A stretch of 64,000 bases of DNA from Paracidovorax valerianellae (lineage in GTDB: Bacteria; Pseudomonadota; Gammaproteobacteria; Burkholderiales; Burkholderiaceae_C). Shown here piece after piece: positions 26,548-35,294 of the stretch (position 1 is the first letter of the stretch; each line of letters starts with the position of its first letter). The notes below the pieces were generated by a model. It made no database searches and had not been told where the DNA came from. It worked only from the letters and a program-made list of their open reading frames with translations. The translations under genes and the position numbers were made by a program. Where the stretch lies: assembly GCF_900102625.1 (NCBI RefSeq), contig NZ_FMZC01000011.1, positions 124,001 to 188,000 of the forward strand, given 5' to 3'.

Positions 26548-29007
26548 TCAGTCCGCCGCTTCGTTTGCTATTTTTTTGATAGCTATGCTCCCTAGTGGTG
26601 ATTGCGCCAGGGCCTGTTTTTGCTTGGATGCCTCGCGCAGCATCTGGTCGCGGCCGGCCCAGTAGGGGCGCGGCCAGTGCACCTGCCGGCTGGCCGCCTC
26701 GCCCAGTTGCGCGGCGGCGTGCAGCGTCCAGGCGGGGTCGGCCAGGTGCGGGCGGGCGATGGCGCACAGGTCGGCGCGGCCGGCGGCGATGATGCTGTTG
26801 GCATGGTCGGCCTCGCTGATGGCGCCCACGGCCATGGTGGCGATCTCCACCTCGTTGCGGATGCGGTCGGCGAACGGCGTCTGGTACATGCGGCCGTACA
26901 CGGGCCGGGCCGCGCGCGTGGTCTGGCCGGACGACACGTCGATCAGGTCGCAGCCTGCGGCCTTGAACCACCGCGCGATGGCCACCGCATCGTCGGGCGT
27001 GGTGCCGCCGGGCGCCCAGTCGTGGGCCGAGATGCGCACGCTCATGGGCCGGTCCGCCGGCCACGCGGCGCGCACGGCGGCGAACACTTCCAGCGGGTAG
27101 CGGCAGCGGTTTTCCAGGCTGCCGCCGTATTCGTCGGTGCGCTGGTTGGTGAGCGGGCTGATGAAGCTCGCCAGCAGGTAGCCGTGCGCGCAGTGCAGTT
27201 CCAGCCAGTCGAAACCGCAGGCCGCAGCGCGTTCGGTGCTGGCCACGAAGGCGGCGGTGAGCGCTTCCATGTCGGCGCGCGTCAGGGCGGCGGGCGTCTG
27301 GTTCTGCGGGCCGTAGGGCAACGCGCTGGCGGCGCGCAGCGGCCAGTTGCCGTGCGGATCGTCGTCGGGCAGGGGCTCGTCCGTGCCCTCCCAGCCCACG
27401 CGCGTGGAGCCCTTGGGGCCGCTGTGGCCGAGCTGCATGCCGATCTTCGCGCGGCTGCTGCCGTGCACGAAGTCGGCGATGCGTGCGAAGGCGGCTTGCT
27501 GGGCATCGTTCCACAGGCCCGTGCACGCGGGGGTGATGCGGCCATCGGACGTGGGGCTGGTCATTTCCACCATCACCAGCGCTGCGCCGCCGAGCGCGCG
27601 CGCGCCCAGGTGCACCAGGTGAAAGTCCTGCGGCATGCCATCGACCGCGCTGTAGGTGGCCATGGGCGAGACCACGATGCGGTTGTCCAACGTGAGCCCG
27701 CGCAGCGTGAACGGCGTGAGCATGGGCGGCACAGCGCCGACCCTGTTGCCCTTGTCGCCCTTGCCAGCTTTGTTGCCAGCGGCTGGCGTGCGGAGGGATT
27801 CGCCAGCGGCGCCGCCCACGGTGGGGCGCGCCTCGGCCAGCCAGGCCTCGTAGCCCTCCAGCCACGGCGCATCGCGCAGGCGCAGGTTTTCGTGGCTGAT
27901 GCGCTGGCTGCGCGTGAGCAGCGAATACGCGAACTGTTCGAGCGGCAGGCGGCTGTAGCGCGCCACGTTCTCGAACCACTCGGTGGAGTTGCGCGCGGCG
28001 TTCTGGATCTTGAGCACCTCGACGCTGCGGCGTGCCTCGTAGTCGTGCAGCGCGTCATCCAGCGTTGCGCCGGTGGCCAGCGCCTGCGCCAGGTCGATGG
28101 CGTCTTCCAGCGCCAGCTTGGTGCCGCTGCCGATCGAGAAATGCGCCGTGTGCGCGGCGTCGCCCATCAGCACGATGGGCACGGCCTTGCCGGCGATGGT
28201 TTCGCGGTGCACCCAGGTGCGGCAGATCACGCGCGGAAAACGAATCCAGTTGGCCGAGCCCCGCAGGTGCGTGGCGTTGCTGATCAGCGTGTGCCCGCCC
28301 AGGTACGGCGCGAAGAGCTTTTCGCAGAAAGCAATCGCCTCGGGCTGCTCCATGCGGTCCAGGCCATGGGCCTGCCACACGGCCTCGGGCGTCTCGACGA
28401 TGAAGGTGGAGGTGTCGGCATCGAACTGGTAGGCATGGGCCTGGAACCAGCCGTGCTCGGTTTCTTCGAAGGCGAAGGTGAAAGCGTCGAACTTCTGGTG
28501 CGTGCCCAGCCACACGAAGCGGCACAGGCGCAGATCGATGTCGGGCTGAAAGACTTCGGCGTAGCGCGTGCGGATGCGGCTGTTCAGGCCATCGCTGGCG
28601 ATCACCAGATCGGCGCCGTAGCGGGCGGCCAGAGCTTGATCGTCGGCCACGTCGGTTTCGAACTGCAGCTCCACGCCCAGCGCGAGGCAGCGCTCTTGCA
28701 GGATGTTCAGCAGCCGCTTGCGCCCGATGCCGCAAAAGCCGTGGCCGCTGGAGCGCACGCTGCGACCGCGCAAGAACACCTCCACGTCGTCCCAGTGGTT
28801 GAACGCATCGCCGATCTGCGCGGCGGTGTCCGGGTCTGCCGCCTGCAGGTTGGCCAGCGTCTGGTCCGACAGCACCACGCCCCACCCGAAGGTGTCGAAC
28901 GGGCGGTTGCGCTCCACCACCACGATGCGGTGCGCCGGGTTCTGCCGTTTCATCAGCAGGGCGAAATAAAGGCCGGCGGGACCGCCACCGATGCACAGGA
29001 TGTTCAT
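26548..29007 (-). CDS. Bifunctional FAD monooxygenase / old-yellow-enzyme reductase (2-aminobenzoyl-CoA monooxygenase/reductase type)
   Basis: An 819-residue fusion. Residues 1 to about 390 form a class A flavin monooxygenase ([20 protein letters not shown], later [18 protein letters not shown]). Residues about 420-800 form an FMN old-yellow-enzyme domain ([39 protein letters not shown]). This architecture is that of 2-aminobenzoyl-CoA monooxygenase/reductase and salicylyl-CoA 5-hydroxylase, which hydroxylate and, in the first case, reduce the ring. ATG 29007 starts the dinucleotide fold. The last about 17 residues ([17 protein letters not shown]) are encoded by a repeat copy. It leads the operon. 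Confidence 0.9.
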   Translation of the reverse strand: MNILCIGGGPAGLYFALLMKRQNPAHRIVVVERNRPFDTFGWGVVLSDQTLANLQAADPDTAAQIGDAFNHWDDVEVFLRGRSVRSSGHGFCGIGRKRLLNILQERCLALGVELQFETDVADDQALAARYGADLVIASDGLNSRIRTRYAEVFQPDIDLRLCRFVWLGTHQKFDAFTFAFEETEHGWFQAHAYQFDADTSTFIVETPEAVWQAHGLDRMEQPEAIAFCEKLFAPYLGGHTLISNATHLRGSANWIRFPRVICRTWVHRETIAGKAVPIVLMGDAAHTAHFSIGSGTKLALEDAIDLAQALATGATLDDALHDYEARRSVEVLKIQNAARNSTEWFENVARYSRLPLEQFAYSLLTRSQRISHENLRLRDAPWLEGYEAWLAEARPTVGGAAGESLRTPAAGNKAGKGDKGNRVGAVPPMLTPFTLRGLTLDNRIVVSPMATYSAVDGMPQDFHLVHLGARALGGAALVMVEMTSPTSDGRITPACTGLWNDAQQAAFARIADFVHGSSRAKIGMQLGHSGPKGSTRVGWEGTDEPLPDDDPHGNWPLRAASALPYGPQNQTPAALTRADMEALTAAFVASTERAAACGFDWLELHCAHGYLLASFISPLTNQRTDEYGGSLENRCRYPLEVFAAVRAAWPADRPMSVRISAHDWAPGGTTPDDAVAIARWFKAAGCDLIDVSSGQTTRAARPVYGRMYQTPFADRIRNEVEIATMAVGAISEADHANSIIAAGRADLCAIARPHLADPAWTLHAAAQLGEAASRQVHWPRPYWAGRDQMLREASKQKQALAQSPLGSIAIKKIANEAAD
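26564..26614 (-). repeat. Comamonad repeat copy 4, forming the 3' end of the monooxygenase gene
   Basis: Read on the minus strand it gives GGCCCTGGCGCA, then CACTAGGGAG, a GCTAT block, 7 bases and ATAGCAAA. It is translated as the C-terminal tail of the monooxygenase/reductase, whose stop follows just beyond it. Confidence 0.75.
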
Positions 29008-29016
29008 GCGAGAACA

Positions 29017-29030
29017 GTTTAGGCTTAAAC
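29017..29030. promoter_or_regulatory. Putative MarR operator
   Basis: The perfect palindrome GTTTA-GGCT-TAAAC, ten bases upstream of the monooxygenase ATG (29007) in the divergent region shared with the methyltransferase gene. Position and symmetry suit a MarR-type repressor site that would also cover the ribosome-binding region. Inference only. Confidence 0.5.
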
Positions 29031-29112
29031 AAAATGCTGTCAACGGGGTTTTGCCGCCGTGTCAGACAACAGCCCATTGACGCTGCCAAAGACCGGCCGA
29101 AGAATCAAAACC

Positions 29113-30402
29113 ATGAAATCGCTGCTGCACGCCCTGCAAGCCCGGCTGGAGAGCCTGCCGGTGGATCTTTCGCTCGAGCTGCCCGGCGGACAGCGGCTGG
29201 GCCATGCGCAGGCGCCCGTGGCGCTGCAGTTTCGCGACAGCCGCTCGCTGGCGGCGCTGGTGGCGGGCGAGGTCGGCGACGTGGGCGCGGCCATCGTGGA
29301 AGGGCGCGTGCGCTTCGAGGGCCGCATGCGCGACCTGGTGGCGGCCGCCGCCGCGCTGCTGCACGGCGACCCGGCACGCGAGCAGGCCGGCTGGTGGACG
29401 CGCATGATGGCCCGCGCCCGGTCGCGCGCTGTGCACACCATCGCGCGCGACGCGCAGCAGGTGCAGTTCCACTACGACCTGTCCGACGACTTCTACGCGC
29501 TGTGGCTCGACCCGCGCCGCGTGTATTCGTGTGCCTATTACCGCGAGCGTGGCATGGACCTGGCCCAGGCGCAGGAGGCCAAGCTCGACCACATCTGCCG
29601 CAAGCTGCTCCTTGCGCCCGGGCAGCGCTTTCTGGACATCGGCGCGGGCTGGGGCGGGCTGCTGCTGTGGGCGGCCGAGCATTACGGCGTGGACGCCACC
29701 GGCGTCACCCTGTCGCGCAACCAGCACGCGCATGTGTCGCGCCTGATCGCGGAGCGGGGCCTGGCGGGCCGCGTGCGCATGGAGCTGCGCGACTACCGCG
29801 AGCTGCCGCACCCCGAGGCCCAGCCGTTCGACCGCATTGCCTCCGTCGGCATGTTCGAGCACGTGGGCCGCGCGCACATGCCCGACTACTTCACCACCGT
29901 GCGCCGTCTGCTGCGCCCGGGCGGCCTGCTGCTCAACCACGGCATCACCGCGGGCGGCGTGGACAACGCGCAACTGGGCGCGGGCCTGGGCGACTTCATC
30001 GAAAGGTACATCTTTCCGGGGGGCGAACTGCTGCACGTGAGCGCCGTGCTGCACGACCTGGCCGCCAGCGGCCTCGAAATGGTGGACACCGAAAACCTGC
30101 GGCCGCACTACGCGCGCACGCTGTGGGCCTGGTCCGATGCGCTGGAGTCGCGCCTGGACGAAGCGCTGCGCGTGCTCTCGGCCGGCGCGGGCGCGGAGCA
30201 GGGCGAGCGGGCGCTGCGGGCGTATCGGCTCTACCTGGCGGGCAGCGCCATGGGTTTCGAGCGCGGCTGGATGGCGCTGCACCAGATGCTCGCCACACGC
30301 CCCGACGGCGATCTCGCCACCGGCGCCCTCACCGGCGCGCAGTCGGACTATCCTTTCACCCGCGGCTACATGTATGGCCGCACCGACCCGGCCGCCACTT
30401 GA
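29113..30402 (+). CDS. Cyclopropane-fatty-acyl-phospholipid synthase family methyltransferase
   Basis: A 429-residue SAM-dependent methyltransferase of the CFA synthase family. QFHYDLSDDFYALWLDPRRVYSCAYY, the SAM loop FLDIGAGWGGLLLWAAEHYG and ERYIFPGGELLHVS are hallmark segments. It converts unsaturated phospholipid acyl chains to cyclopropane chains or carries out a related C-methylation at the inner membrane. ATG 29113 (MKSLLHALQ) is preferred; a GTG at 29059 would add 18 residues. It is divergent from the aromatic-CoA operon. Confidence 0.9.
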   Translation: MKSLLHALQARLESLPVDLSLELPGGQRLGHAQAPVALQFRDSRSLAALVAGEVGDVGAAIVEGRVRFEGRMRDLVAAAAALLHGDPAREQAGWWTRMMARARSRAVHTIARDAQQVQFHYDLSDDFYALWLDPRRVYSCAYYRERGMDLAQAQEAKLDHICRKLLLAPGQRFLDIGAGWGGLLLWAAEHYGVDATGVTLSRNQHAHVSRLIAERGLAGRVRMELRDYRELPHPEAQPFDRIASVGMFEHVGRAHMPDYFTTVRRLLRPGGLLLNHGITAGGVDNAQLGAGLGDFIERYIFPGGELLHVSAVLHDLAASGLEMVDTENLRPHYARTLWAWSDALESRLDEALRVLSAGAGAEQGERALRAYRLYLAGSAMGFERGWMALHQMLATRPDGDLATGALTGAQSDYPFTRGYMYGRTDPAAT

Positions 30403-30437
30403 CTGCGGCCACCCTCTTACGGAAACCCTGACTGCCC

Positions 30438-30764
30438 ATGCTCTACAAATTCAAATCCCGCGCCACGGCCGACGTCATCATGCTGGAGCCCAATGGCCGG
30501 CAGTTGCTGCAGATCATGGGCAAATCCACCGACCCGCACGGCATCGTCACCGTCGCGCAGATCCCGGCGGCGCTGCAGGCGCTGGAAGCGGCCATCGCAG
30601 CCGACGAAGCCAAGGGCCGGCCCGATGCGGCCGACGATGACGCGGCCGGTGAGGACGACAGCGCGGGCGAGCGCCCCGACACCGTGCGCCTTCGCCAGCG
30701 CGCGGCCCCGATCATCGACATGCTCAAGCGCAGCGCGGCCGAAGGCCACGACGTGGTCTGGTAA
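30438..30764 (+). CDS. DUF1840 domain-containing protein
   Basis: A 108-residue protein opening MLYKFKSRATADVIMLEPNG, the conserved start of DUF1840 proteins, which are common in beta- and gammaproteobacteria. An acidic low-complexity centre (PDAADDDAAGEDDSAGE) is followed by the second conserved block RLRQRAAPIIDMLKRS and the terminal HDVVW. Function unknown. It is 35 bases after the methyltransferase gene on the same strand and probably cotranscribed. Confidence 0.88.
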   Translation: MLYKFKSRATADVIMLEPNGRQLLQIMGKSTDPHGIVTVAQIPAALQALEAAIAADEAKGRPDAADDDAAGEDDSAGERPDTVRLRQRAAPIIDMLKRSAAEGHDVVW

Positions 30765-30834
30765 CGCGGGGGCGCTCTGCGGCGCTGGCCTGTTCCCATT
30801 CCTGTTCCTGCTTTGGCGCAGCGGCTGCGCCGAG

Positions 30835-31320
30835 CTACCTTGCGCGCTGCGCCAGATCTTGCGCGCTGCTGTGCAGCGACCGGGTGCGCTGCCAGTTCAA
30901 TGCTGCCGTGCAGGCCAGGTGCCGCAGGTCCAGCGCGGCACCGATCGCGCCGCCGCCGATCGACTTCATGAAGGCGCACTCCGCCGCCCGGTAGTGCACG
31001 AACGACCGGCTGGCGGCCGCCAGCCGGTCCTTGGTGAGCTGCGTGTACCGGGCGTCTTCATCCCAGCCGGCAACTGCGCGCAGGACTGCGGCCTGGGCCA
31101 ATTTCAGGTCTTTTTCGCTCTCGCGGTTCTTTCGCTGCAGGCACGCACGCATGTCGGCCTGCGAGCCTTCCAGGCTGCATTCGTCGCGCAACGCCGTCTC
31201 GGTCGGCGCGTGGGGGGCCCTGGCCGGGCCGCCGGCTGCGCTGGCGGCTGAGGGCAGTGCCAGCAGGGCTGCGGCGGTCAGGGTGGCGGCTGCTGCCATG
31301 GCACAGGTCAAGGAACGCAT
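30835..31320 (-). CDS. LprI/DUF1311-type secreted protein
   Basis: A 161-residue protein with a cleavable signal peptide (MRSLTCAMAAAATLTAAALL, cleavage near ASA|AGG) and a Cys-rich helical domain of the LprI/DUF1311 type (CSLEGSQADMRACLQRKNRE; YRAAECAFMKS; LRHLACTAALN). Some relatives inhibit lysozyme, others are uncharacterised; it acts in the periplasm. Its 5' half and upstream DNA are duplicated at about 34890-35140, where the gene copy is decayed. Confidence 0.8.
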   Translation of the reverse strand: MRSLTCAMAAAATLTAAALLALPSAASAAGGPARAPHAPTETALRDECSLEGSQADMRACLQRKNRESEKDLKLAQAAVLRAVAGWDEDARYTQLTKDRLAAASRSFVHYRAAECAFMKSIGGGAIGAALDLRHLACTAALNWQRTRSLHSSAQDLAQRAR

Positions 31321-31399
31321 GCGGGGTCTTTCTTGATGAACGAACTGGGATGGGCCGGCGAGCGAGAAGCAGCCCCGCCTTGAAAGTTCTGAATTGTGC

Positions 31400-31500
31400 T
31401 TCGTTGTGTTCACCGAGCCGTACTGGGGCTGCAGGCCATGGCATGGCTGCCGCGCAACTACCGGGCCAAGCACCCGCGCCATTGCATCATCGACGGTCCG
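31400..31500 (+). pseudogene. Decayed copy of the P5-like gene
   Basis: This stretch matches the interior of the P5-like gene at 35295-35705 (GTGTTCACCGAGCCGTACTGG is shared), but it lacks the 5' part and has lost one base after TGGGGCT, which breaks the frame. It directly follows the duplicated LprI upstream sequence; about 260 bases present in the right-hand copy are missing here. The rest of the 31321-31628 interval holds no gene I can support. Confidence 0.75.
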
Positions 31501-31628
31501 CGCCCGGCCGCGCGTGGTGTGCGTGTTGCTTAACGGGTGATCGGGCTGCAAATTCACTGATTTCAGGTACAGACGGCGTGCGCCTTGCGGGCTAGCATCG
31601 CCCCCTTGCCTGCAGCCACCACCCACTC

Positions 31629-34600
31629 ATGCGTTCCTGGAGCATGGGTAAAACCACCCCCGGGGCAACCGTCCCGATGCCATCGAACATGACCCAACAC
31701 CGCCTGACCGACGGCCTCAGATACTCGCGTGCCGTTTGGCAAAGGTGCATGCGCAGCGGATGGTGGGCCCTGGCCACCCTTCTGTGGATGGCCCTGGCAG
31801 CCTCTGGGGCCCATGCGCAAGGCAACTCCCTTTTGCCCGGCGCATCGCTCGGTGCCATTGCCAGCCAGGTCTCAGCCGGCAACTCTCACACCTGCGCGGT
31901 GACTACGGGCGGTGCCGTCCAGTGCTGGGGCTGGAACGGAAATGGGCAGACCAACGTACCTGTGGCGCTGCAAAGCGGCGGGGTAGTGTCTGTGGCTGCT
32001 GGCAACGCTCACACCTGCGCGGTGACCACGGGCGGCGCCGTCCAGTGCTGGGGCAAAAACAGCGACGAGCAGACCAACGTACCGGCAGCGCTGCAAAGCG
32101 GCGGGGCGGTGTCTGTGGCTGCTGGCGAATCTCACACCTGCGCGGTGACCACGGGCGGCGCCGTCCAATGCTGGGGGAGAAACAGTCGCGGGCAGACCAA
32201 CGTACCTGTGGCGCTGCAAAGCGGCGGGGTGGTGTCCGTGGCTGCAGCCGAGTTACACACCTGCGCGTTGACCACGGACGGTGCCGTCCAGTGCTGGGGC
32301 GACACCGTTCACGGGCAGACCAACGTACCGGTGGCGTTGCAAACCGGCGGAGCGGTGTCCCTGGCTGCAGGCGGCTATCACACCTGCGTGGTGACTACGG
32401 GAGGTGCCGTCCAGTGCTGGGGCGATATCGGTGGCGGGGAGAGCAACGTACCGGCAGCGCTGCAAAGCGGCGGGGCGATGTCTGTGGCTGCGGGTTTCAC
32501 TCACACCTGCGCCGTGACCACGGGCGGTGCCGTCCAGTGCTGGGGCAGCAACGGTTTCGAGCAGACCACCGTACCGACGGCGCTGAGCGGCGCGGCGGTG
32601 TCCGTGGCTGCAGGCGCCAATCACACCTGCGCAGTGACCAAGGGCGGCGCCGTCCAGTGCTGGGGCGGCAATGGTCACGGGCAGACCGCCGTACCGATGG
32701 CGCTGCAAAACGGGGGGGCAGTATCTGTCGCTGCAGGCCTGGATTACACCTGCGTGGTGACAACGGTCGGTGCCGTCCAGTGCTGGGGCAGCAACGGCTA
32801 CGAGGCGACCACTGTACCTGTGGCGCTGCAAAGCGGCGGGGCGGTGTCTTTGGCTTCAAGCTCATATCACACCTGCGCGTTGACCACGGTCGGTGCCGTC
32901 CAGTGCTGGGGCTACAAAAATTACGGGCAGATTGACGTACCGGCCGCGCTGCAAAGCGGTGGGGCGGTGTCTGTGGCTGCAGGAGACTTTCACACCTGCG
33001 CGGTGACCACGGTCGGTGCCGTCCAGTGCTGGGGCAACAACATCGACGGGCAGATCAATGTACCGGCGGCGCTGCAAAGCGGCGGGGCGGTGTCCGTGGC
33101 TGCAGGCCGCCGACACACCTGCGCGATGACTGCGGTCAGTACCGTCCAGTGCTGGGGCGATAGCGACAGTGGGCAGACCAACGTACCTGCAGCGCTGCAA
33201 AGCGCCGGTCCGGTGTCTGTGGCTCCAGGCGGCTCGTACACGTGCGCGGTGACCACGGTCGGTGCCGTCCAGTGCTGGGGCTCTAACGGTAGCGGGCAGA
33301 CCAACGTACCGGTGGCGCTGCAAAGCGGCGGGGCGGTGTTGGTGGCTGCGGGCCACTACCACACCTGCGCGGTGACCAATGGCGGCGCCGTCCAGTGCTG
33401 GGGTCTCAACACCAGCGCCCAGGCACCCAGCGTGGCACGCGCCACGCAGGCCTTGTCCTTTGCGCCGGGCACGACTGCCGGTGGTGCCCCGCTTCGGGGA
33501 TGGGCGCTGGGCGGCAATCTCAACTTGGCAGCCACGTCTTCGGCCAGCAGCGGCAGCCAGCCTGTGACCTACACCAGTTGGACGCCCGGCACCTGCACCG
33601 TGAGCGGCACCACAGTCACCCCAACGCCTACCGCCCAAGCCGGCCATCTGTGCGGGGTGGTCGCATCGCGCGCGGGTGAGCACAGCAGTGCTGCCAGCCT
33701 GGCAGCCGCCCCCGCGCAAGCCCGTGTGCTGCTGCTGGCCAAAGCTGTGCCCACCTTGGCAGTCACCACCAGCCCGGCAAGCCCGGCAAACTTTGGCGTA
33801 CCGGTGACCCTGACGGCTACTTTGACCGGGGCGGCAAGCGCCACAGGCAATGTGGTGTTCTCCTCGGGCGGCACAACGCTGTGCACGGCAGCGGTGGTGG
33901 CGAGCCCTGCCAACACGGCAACCTGCCAGACCAGCGGTCTTGGTGCGGGTTCGTACACCGTGACGGCAAGTTACGTTGGCGATGCGAACAATGCTGCGGC
34001 CAATGGCACCGCCCCACTGGCCATTGCCAAGGCGACCCCGAACTTGGCAGTCACCACCAGCCCGGCAAGCCCGGCAGCCTTTGGCATGCCGGTAGCGCTG
34101 ATGGTTGCGTTGACCGGTGCGGTGAACGCCACGGGCAATGTGGTGTTCTCCTCGGGCGGCACGACGCTGTGCACGGCAGCGGTGGCGGCCAGCCCTGCCA
34201 ACACTGCGACTTGCGAGGCCAGCGGCCTGGCCGTGGGTTCGTACACTGTGATGGCTAGTTACGTTGGTGATGCGAGCCATGCTGCAGCCAATGGCAGCGC
34301 CACGTTGGTGGTGTCAGCAGCGTCTTTGCCCTTGCCCGGCACAGCAGGCCAGGCTACGGTGGACGTGCAAGGCCCGGCAGGGTGCCTGGTCCAGACGCCC
34401 GCGTTCAGCGCAACGCCACCGACTGGCACACCGACACCGCAGAACGTGAGCTTTCCCATGGGCGTGTTCAGTTTCACGGCCAGCGGCGCGGGATGCAGTG
34501 GCGGCATGCTGACGGTGAAGATCGATTTCCCGGCAGGCTCGCTCGACGGCTTGCAGCCGCGCAAGTACGGCCCCAGCGCGGCCAACGCTGCGCCCACCTG

Positions 34601-34838
34601 GTTCGCGCACGGCACGGTCACCGGTAACTCGGTGACCTATACGGTGCAGGACAACGGTGTGGGTGACAGCGATCCGGTCGCAGGGCAAATCAAAGACCCC
34701 TTCGCACTGGTATTGGCCGCAGCAGTGCCTGGGCCTGGCGGCGTGGCATCCATTCCTACGCTCAGCGAGTGGGGTGTGATCCTGCTGTCTCTGATGGCGG
34801 CAGGTTTGGGCATGTTCATGGTGCGCAGGCGCTACTGA
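31629..34838 (+). CDS. RCC1-repeat, Ig-like repeat surface protein with IPTL-CTERM sorting signal
   Basis: A 1069-residue predicted surface protein. After an N-terminal signal (MRSGWWALATLLWMALAASG, ending AHAQ) come 13 repeats of about 40 residues (pattern VSVAAG-x3-HTCAVTTGGAVQCWG), the RCC1/alpha-tubulin-suppressor type that folds into beta-propellers. Two near-identical 96-residue Ig-like repeats follow (residues about 705-896), then a domain ending in IPTLSEWGVILLSLMAAGLG and MFMVRRRY: the IPTL-CTERM signal (motif, hydrophobic helix, basic tail) processed by exosortase H. The start is uncertain: no position has a good ribosome site, and ATG 31749 would put the signal peptide at the very N-terminus. 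Confidence 0.88.
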   Translation: MRSWSMGKTTPGATVPMPSNMTQHRLTDGLRYSRAVWQRCMRSGWWALATLLWMALAASGAHAQGNSLLPGASLGAIASQVSAGNSHTCAVTTGGAVQCWGWNGNGQTNVPVALQSGGVVSVAAGNAHTCAVTTGGAVQCWGKNSDEQTNVPAALQSGGAVSVAAGESHTCAVTTGGAVQCWGRNSRGQTNVPVALQSGGVVSVAAAELHTCALTTDGAVQCWGDTVHGQTNVPVALQTGGAVSLAAGGYHTCVVTTGGAVQCWGDIGGGESNVPAALQSGGAMSVAAGFTHTCAVTTGGAVQCWGSNGFEQTTVPTALSGAAVSVAAGANHTCAVTKGGAVQCWGGNGHGQTAVPMALQNGGAVSVAAGLDYTCVVTTVGAVQCWGSNGYEATTVPVALQSGGAVSLASSSYHTCALTTVGAVQCWGYKNYGQIDVPAALQSGGAVSVAAGDFHTCAVTTVGAVQCWGNNIDGQINVPAALQSGGAVSVAAGRRHTCAMTAVSTVQCWGDSDSGQTNVPAALQSAGPVSVAPGGSYTCAVTTVGAVQCWGSNGSGQTNVPVALQSGGAVLVAAGHYHTCAVTNGGAVQCWGLNTSAQAPSVARATQALSFAPGTTAGGAPLRGWALGGNLNLAATSSASSGSQPVTYTSWTPGTCTVSGTTVTPTPTAQAGHLCGVVASRAGEHSSAASLAAAPAQARVLLLAKAVPTLAVTTSPASPANFGVPVTLTATLTGAASATGNVVFSSGGTTLCTAAVVASPANTATCQTSGLGAGSYTVTASYVGDANNAAANGTAPLAIAKATPNLAVTTSPASPAAFGMPVALMVALTGAVNATGNVVFSSGGTTLCTAAVAASPANTATCEASGLAVGSYTVMASYVGDASHAAANGSATLVVSAASLPLPGTAGQATVDVQGPAGCLVQTPAFSATPPTGTPTPQNVSFPMGVFSFTASGAGCSGGMLTVKIDFPAGSLDGLQPRKYGPSAANAAPTWFAHGTVTGNSVTYTVQDNGVGDSDPVAGQIKDPFALVLAAAVPGPGGVASIPTLSEWGVILLSLMAAGLGMFMVRRRY
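31869..33422 (+). repeat. 13 tandem repeats of about 120 bases within the RCC1-like gene
   Basis: Thirteen contiguous in-frame units, each containing GGTGCCGTCCAGTGCTGGGG or a close variant. Nucleotide identity between neighbours is high, so units could be gained or lost by slippage or recombination. Confidence 0.9.
33741..34316 (+). repeat. Two 288-base direct repeats encoding Ig-like domains
   Basis: Units 33741-34028 and 34029-34316 each encode a 96-residue Ig-like domain (LAVTTSPASPA; TGNVVFSSGGTTLCTAAV; GSYTV-ASYVGDA). They are adjacent and strongly similar in DNA, indicating recent duplication. Confidence 0.85.
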
Positions 34839-34861
34839 ACACCGCCTGTGCTGGCGCTGCA

Positions 34862-34893
34862 GGCCGGCGCGCCTGCCGGCCTGCGCGCCGGCC
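34862..34893. terminator. Strong GC hairpin after the RCC1-like gene
   Basis: A perfect 11-bp stem (GGCCGGCGCGC with GCGCGCCGGCC) and 10-base loop, starting 24 bases after the stop. There is no U-tract, so it may terminate only weakly or protect the mRNA 3' end. Confidence 0.35.
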
Positions 34894-35058
34894 AGGCTGC
34901 ATGCATCGCGCAACGCCGTCTCGGTCGGAGCCCCGAGGCGCTGCAAGCATTGGCGGGGTCGGCGCGCTGGTTGCGGAGGGCAGGGCCAGCAGGGCTGCTG
35001 CTGTGGTTGCTGCGGCCAGCGTGGTGGCGCAGGCCATGGCCAAGGTCCGGCAACGCAT
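34890..35058 (-). pseudogene. Truncated second copy of the LprI-type gene
   Basis: Read on the minus strand this opens MRCRTLAMACATTLAAATT and continues through a signal peptide matching the intact gene at 30835-31320. In another frame it still shows TETALRDACSLAGAQAG, so it is frameshifted and then cut off near the end of the RCC1-like gene. Upstream DNA (to about 35140) also matches the left copy. The remainder of 34839-35294 contains nothing else I can support. Confidence 0.75.
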
Positions 35059-35294
35059 GCCCGGGTTTTCTTGAATGAACGCGCGGAGATGGGGTGGCGA
35101 GCCGTGGAGCCACCCGCCTTAAAAGTTCTGAATCCTGCTTCAAAACGCCGGTGAAACCGTGATTTCAAGCGCCAGCGCCCCTAAAGTTCACGGTCTCCAA
35201 GCGGCAGGGCGAGCACGGCATGACGATCGACCCAGGAACATCGCCCGTCCCGCCGCTGGCCCCGCCCATCCTCCCTGCGTCTTAACCGCCCTCC

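Noticed and set aside
26548-29007. Salicylyl-CoA 5-hydroxylase as the firm call for the monooxygenase/reductase
   Set aside because: The same architecture is shared with 2-aminobenzoyl-CoA monooxygenase/reductase, and no gentisate-pathway gene or thioesterase is present, while RidA and beta-oxidation-type genes are. It is kept as an alternative only.
31869-33422. Regular repeats considered as a CRISPR array
   Set aside because: Units are contiguous, about 120 bases, in frame and coding; there are no short identical repeats with unique spacers.
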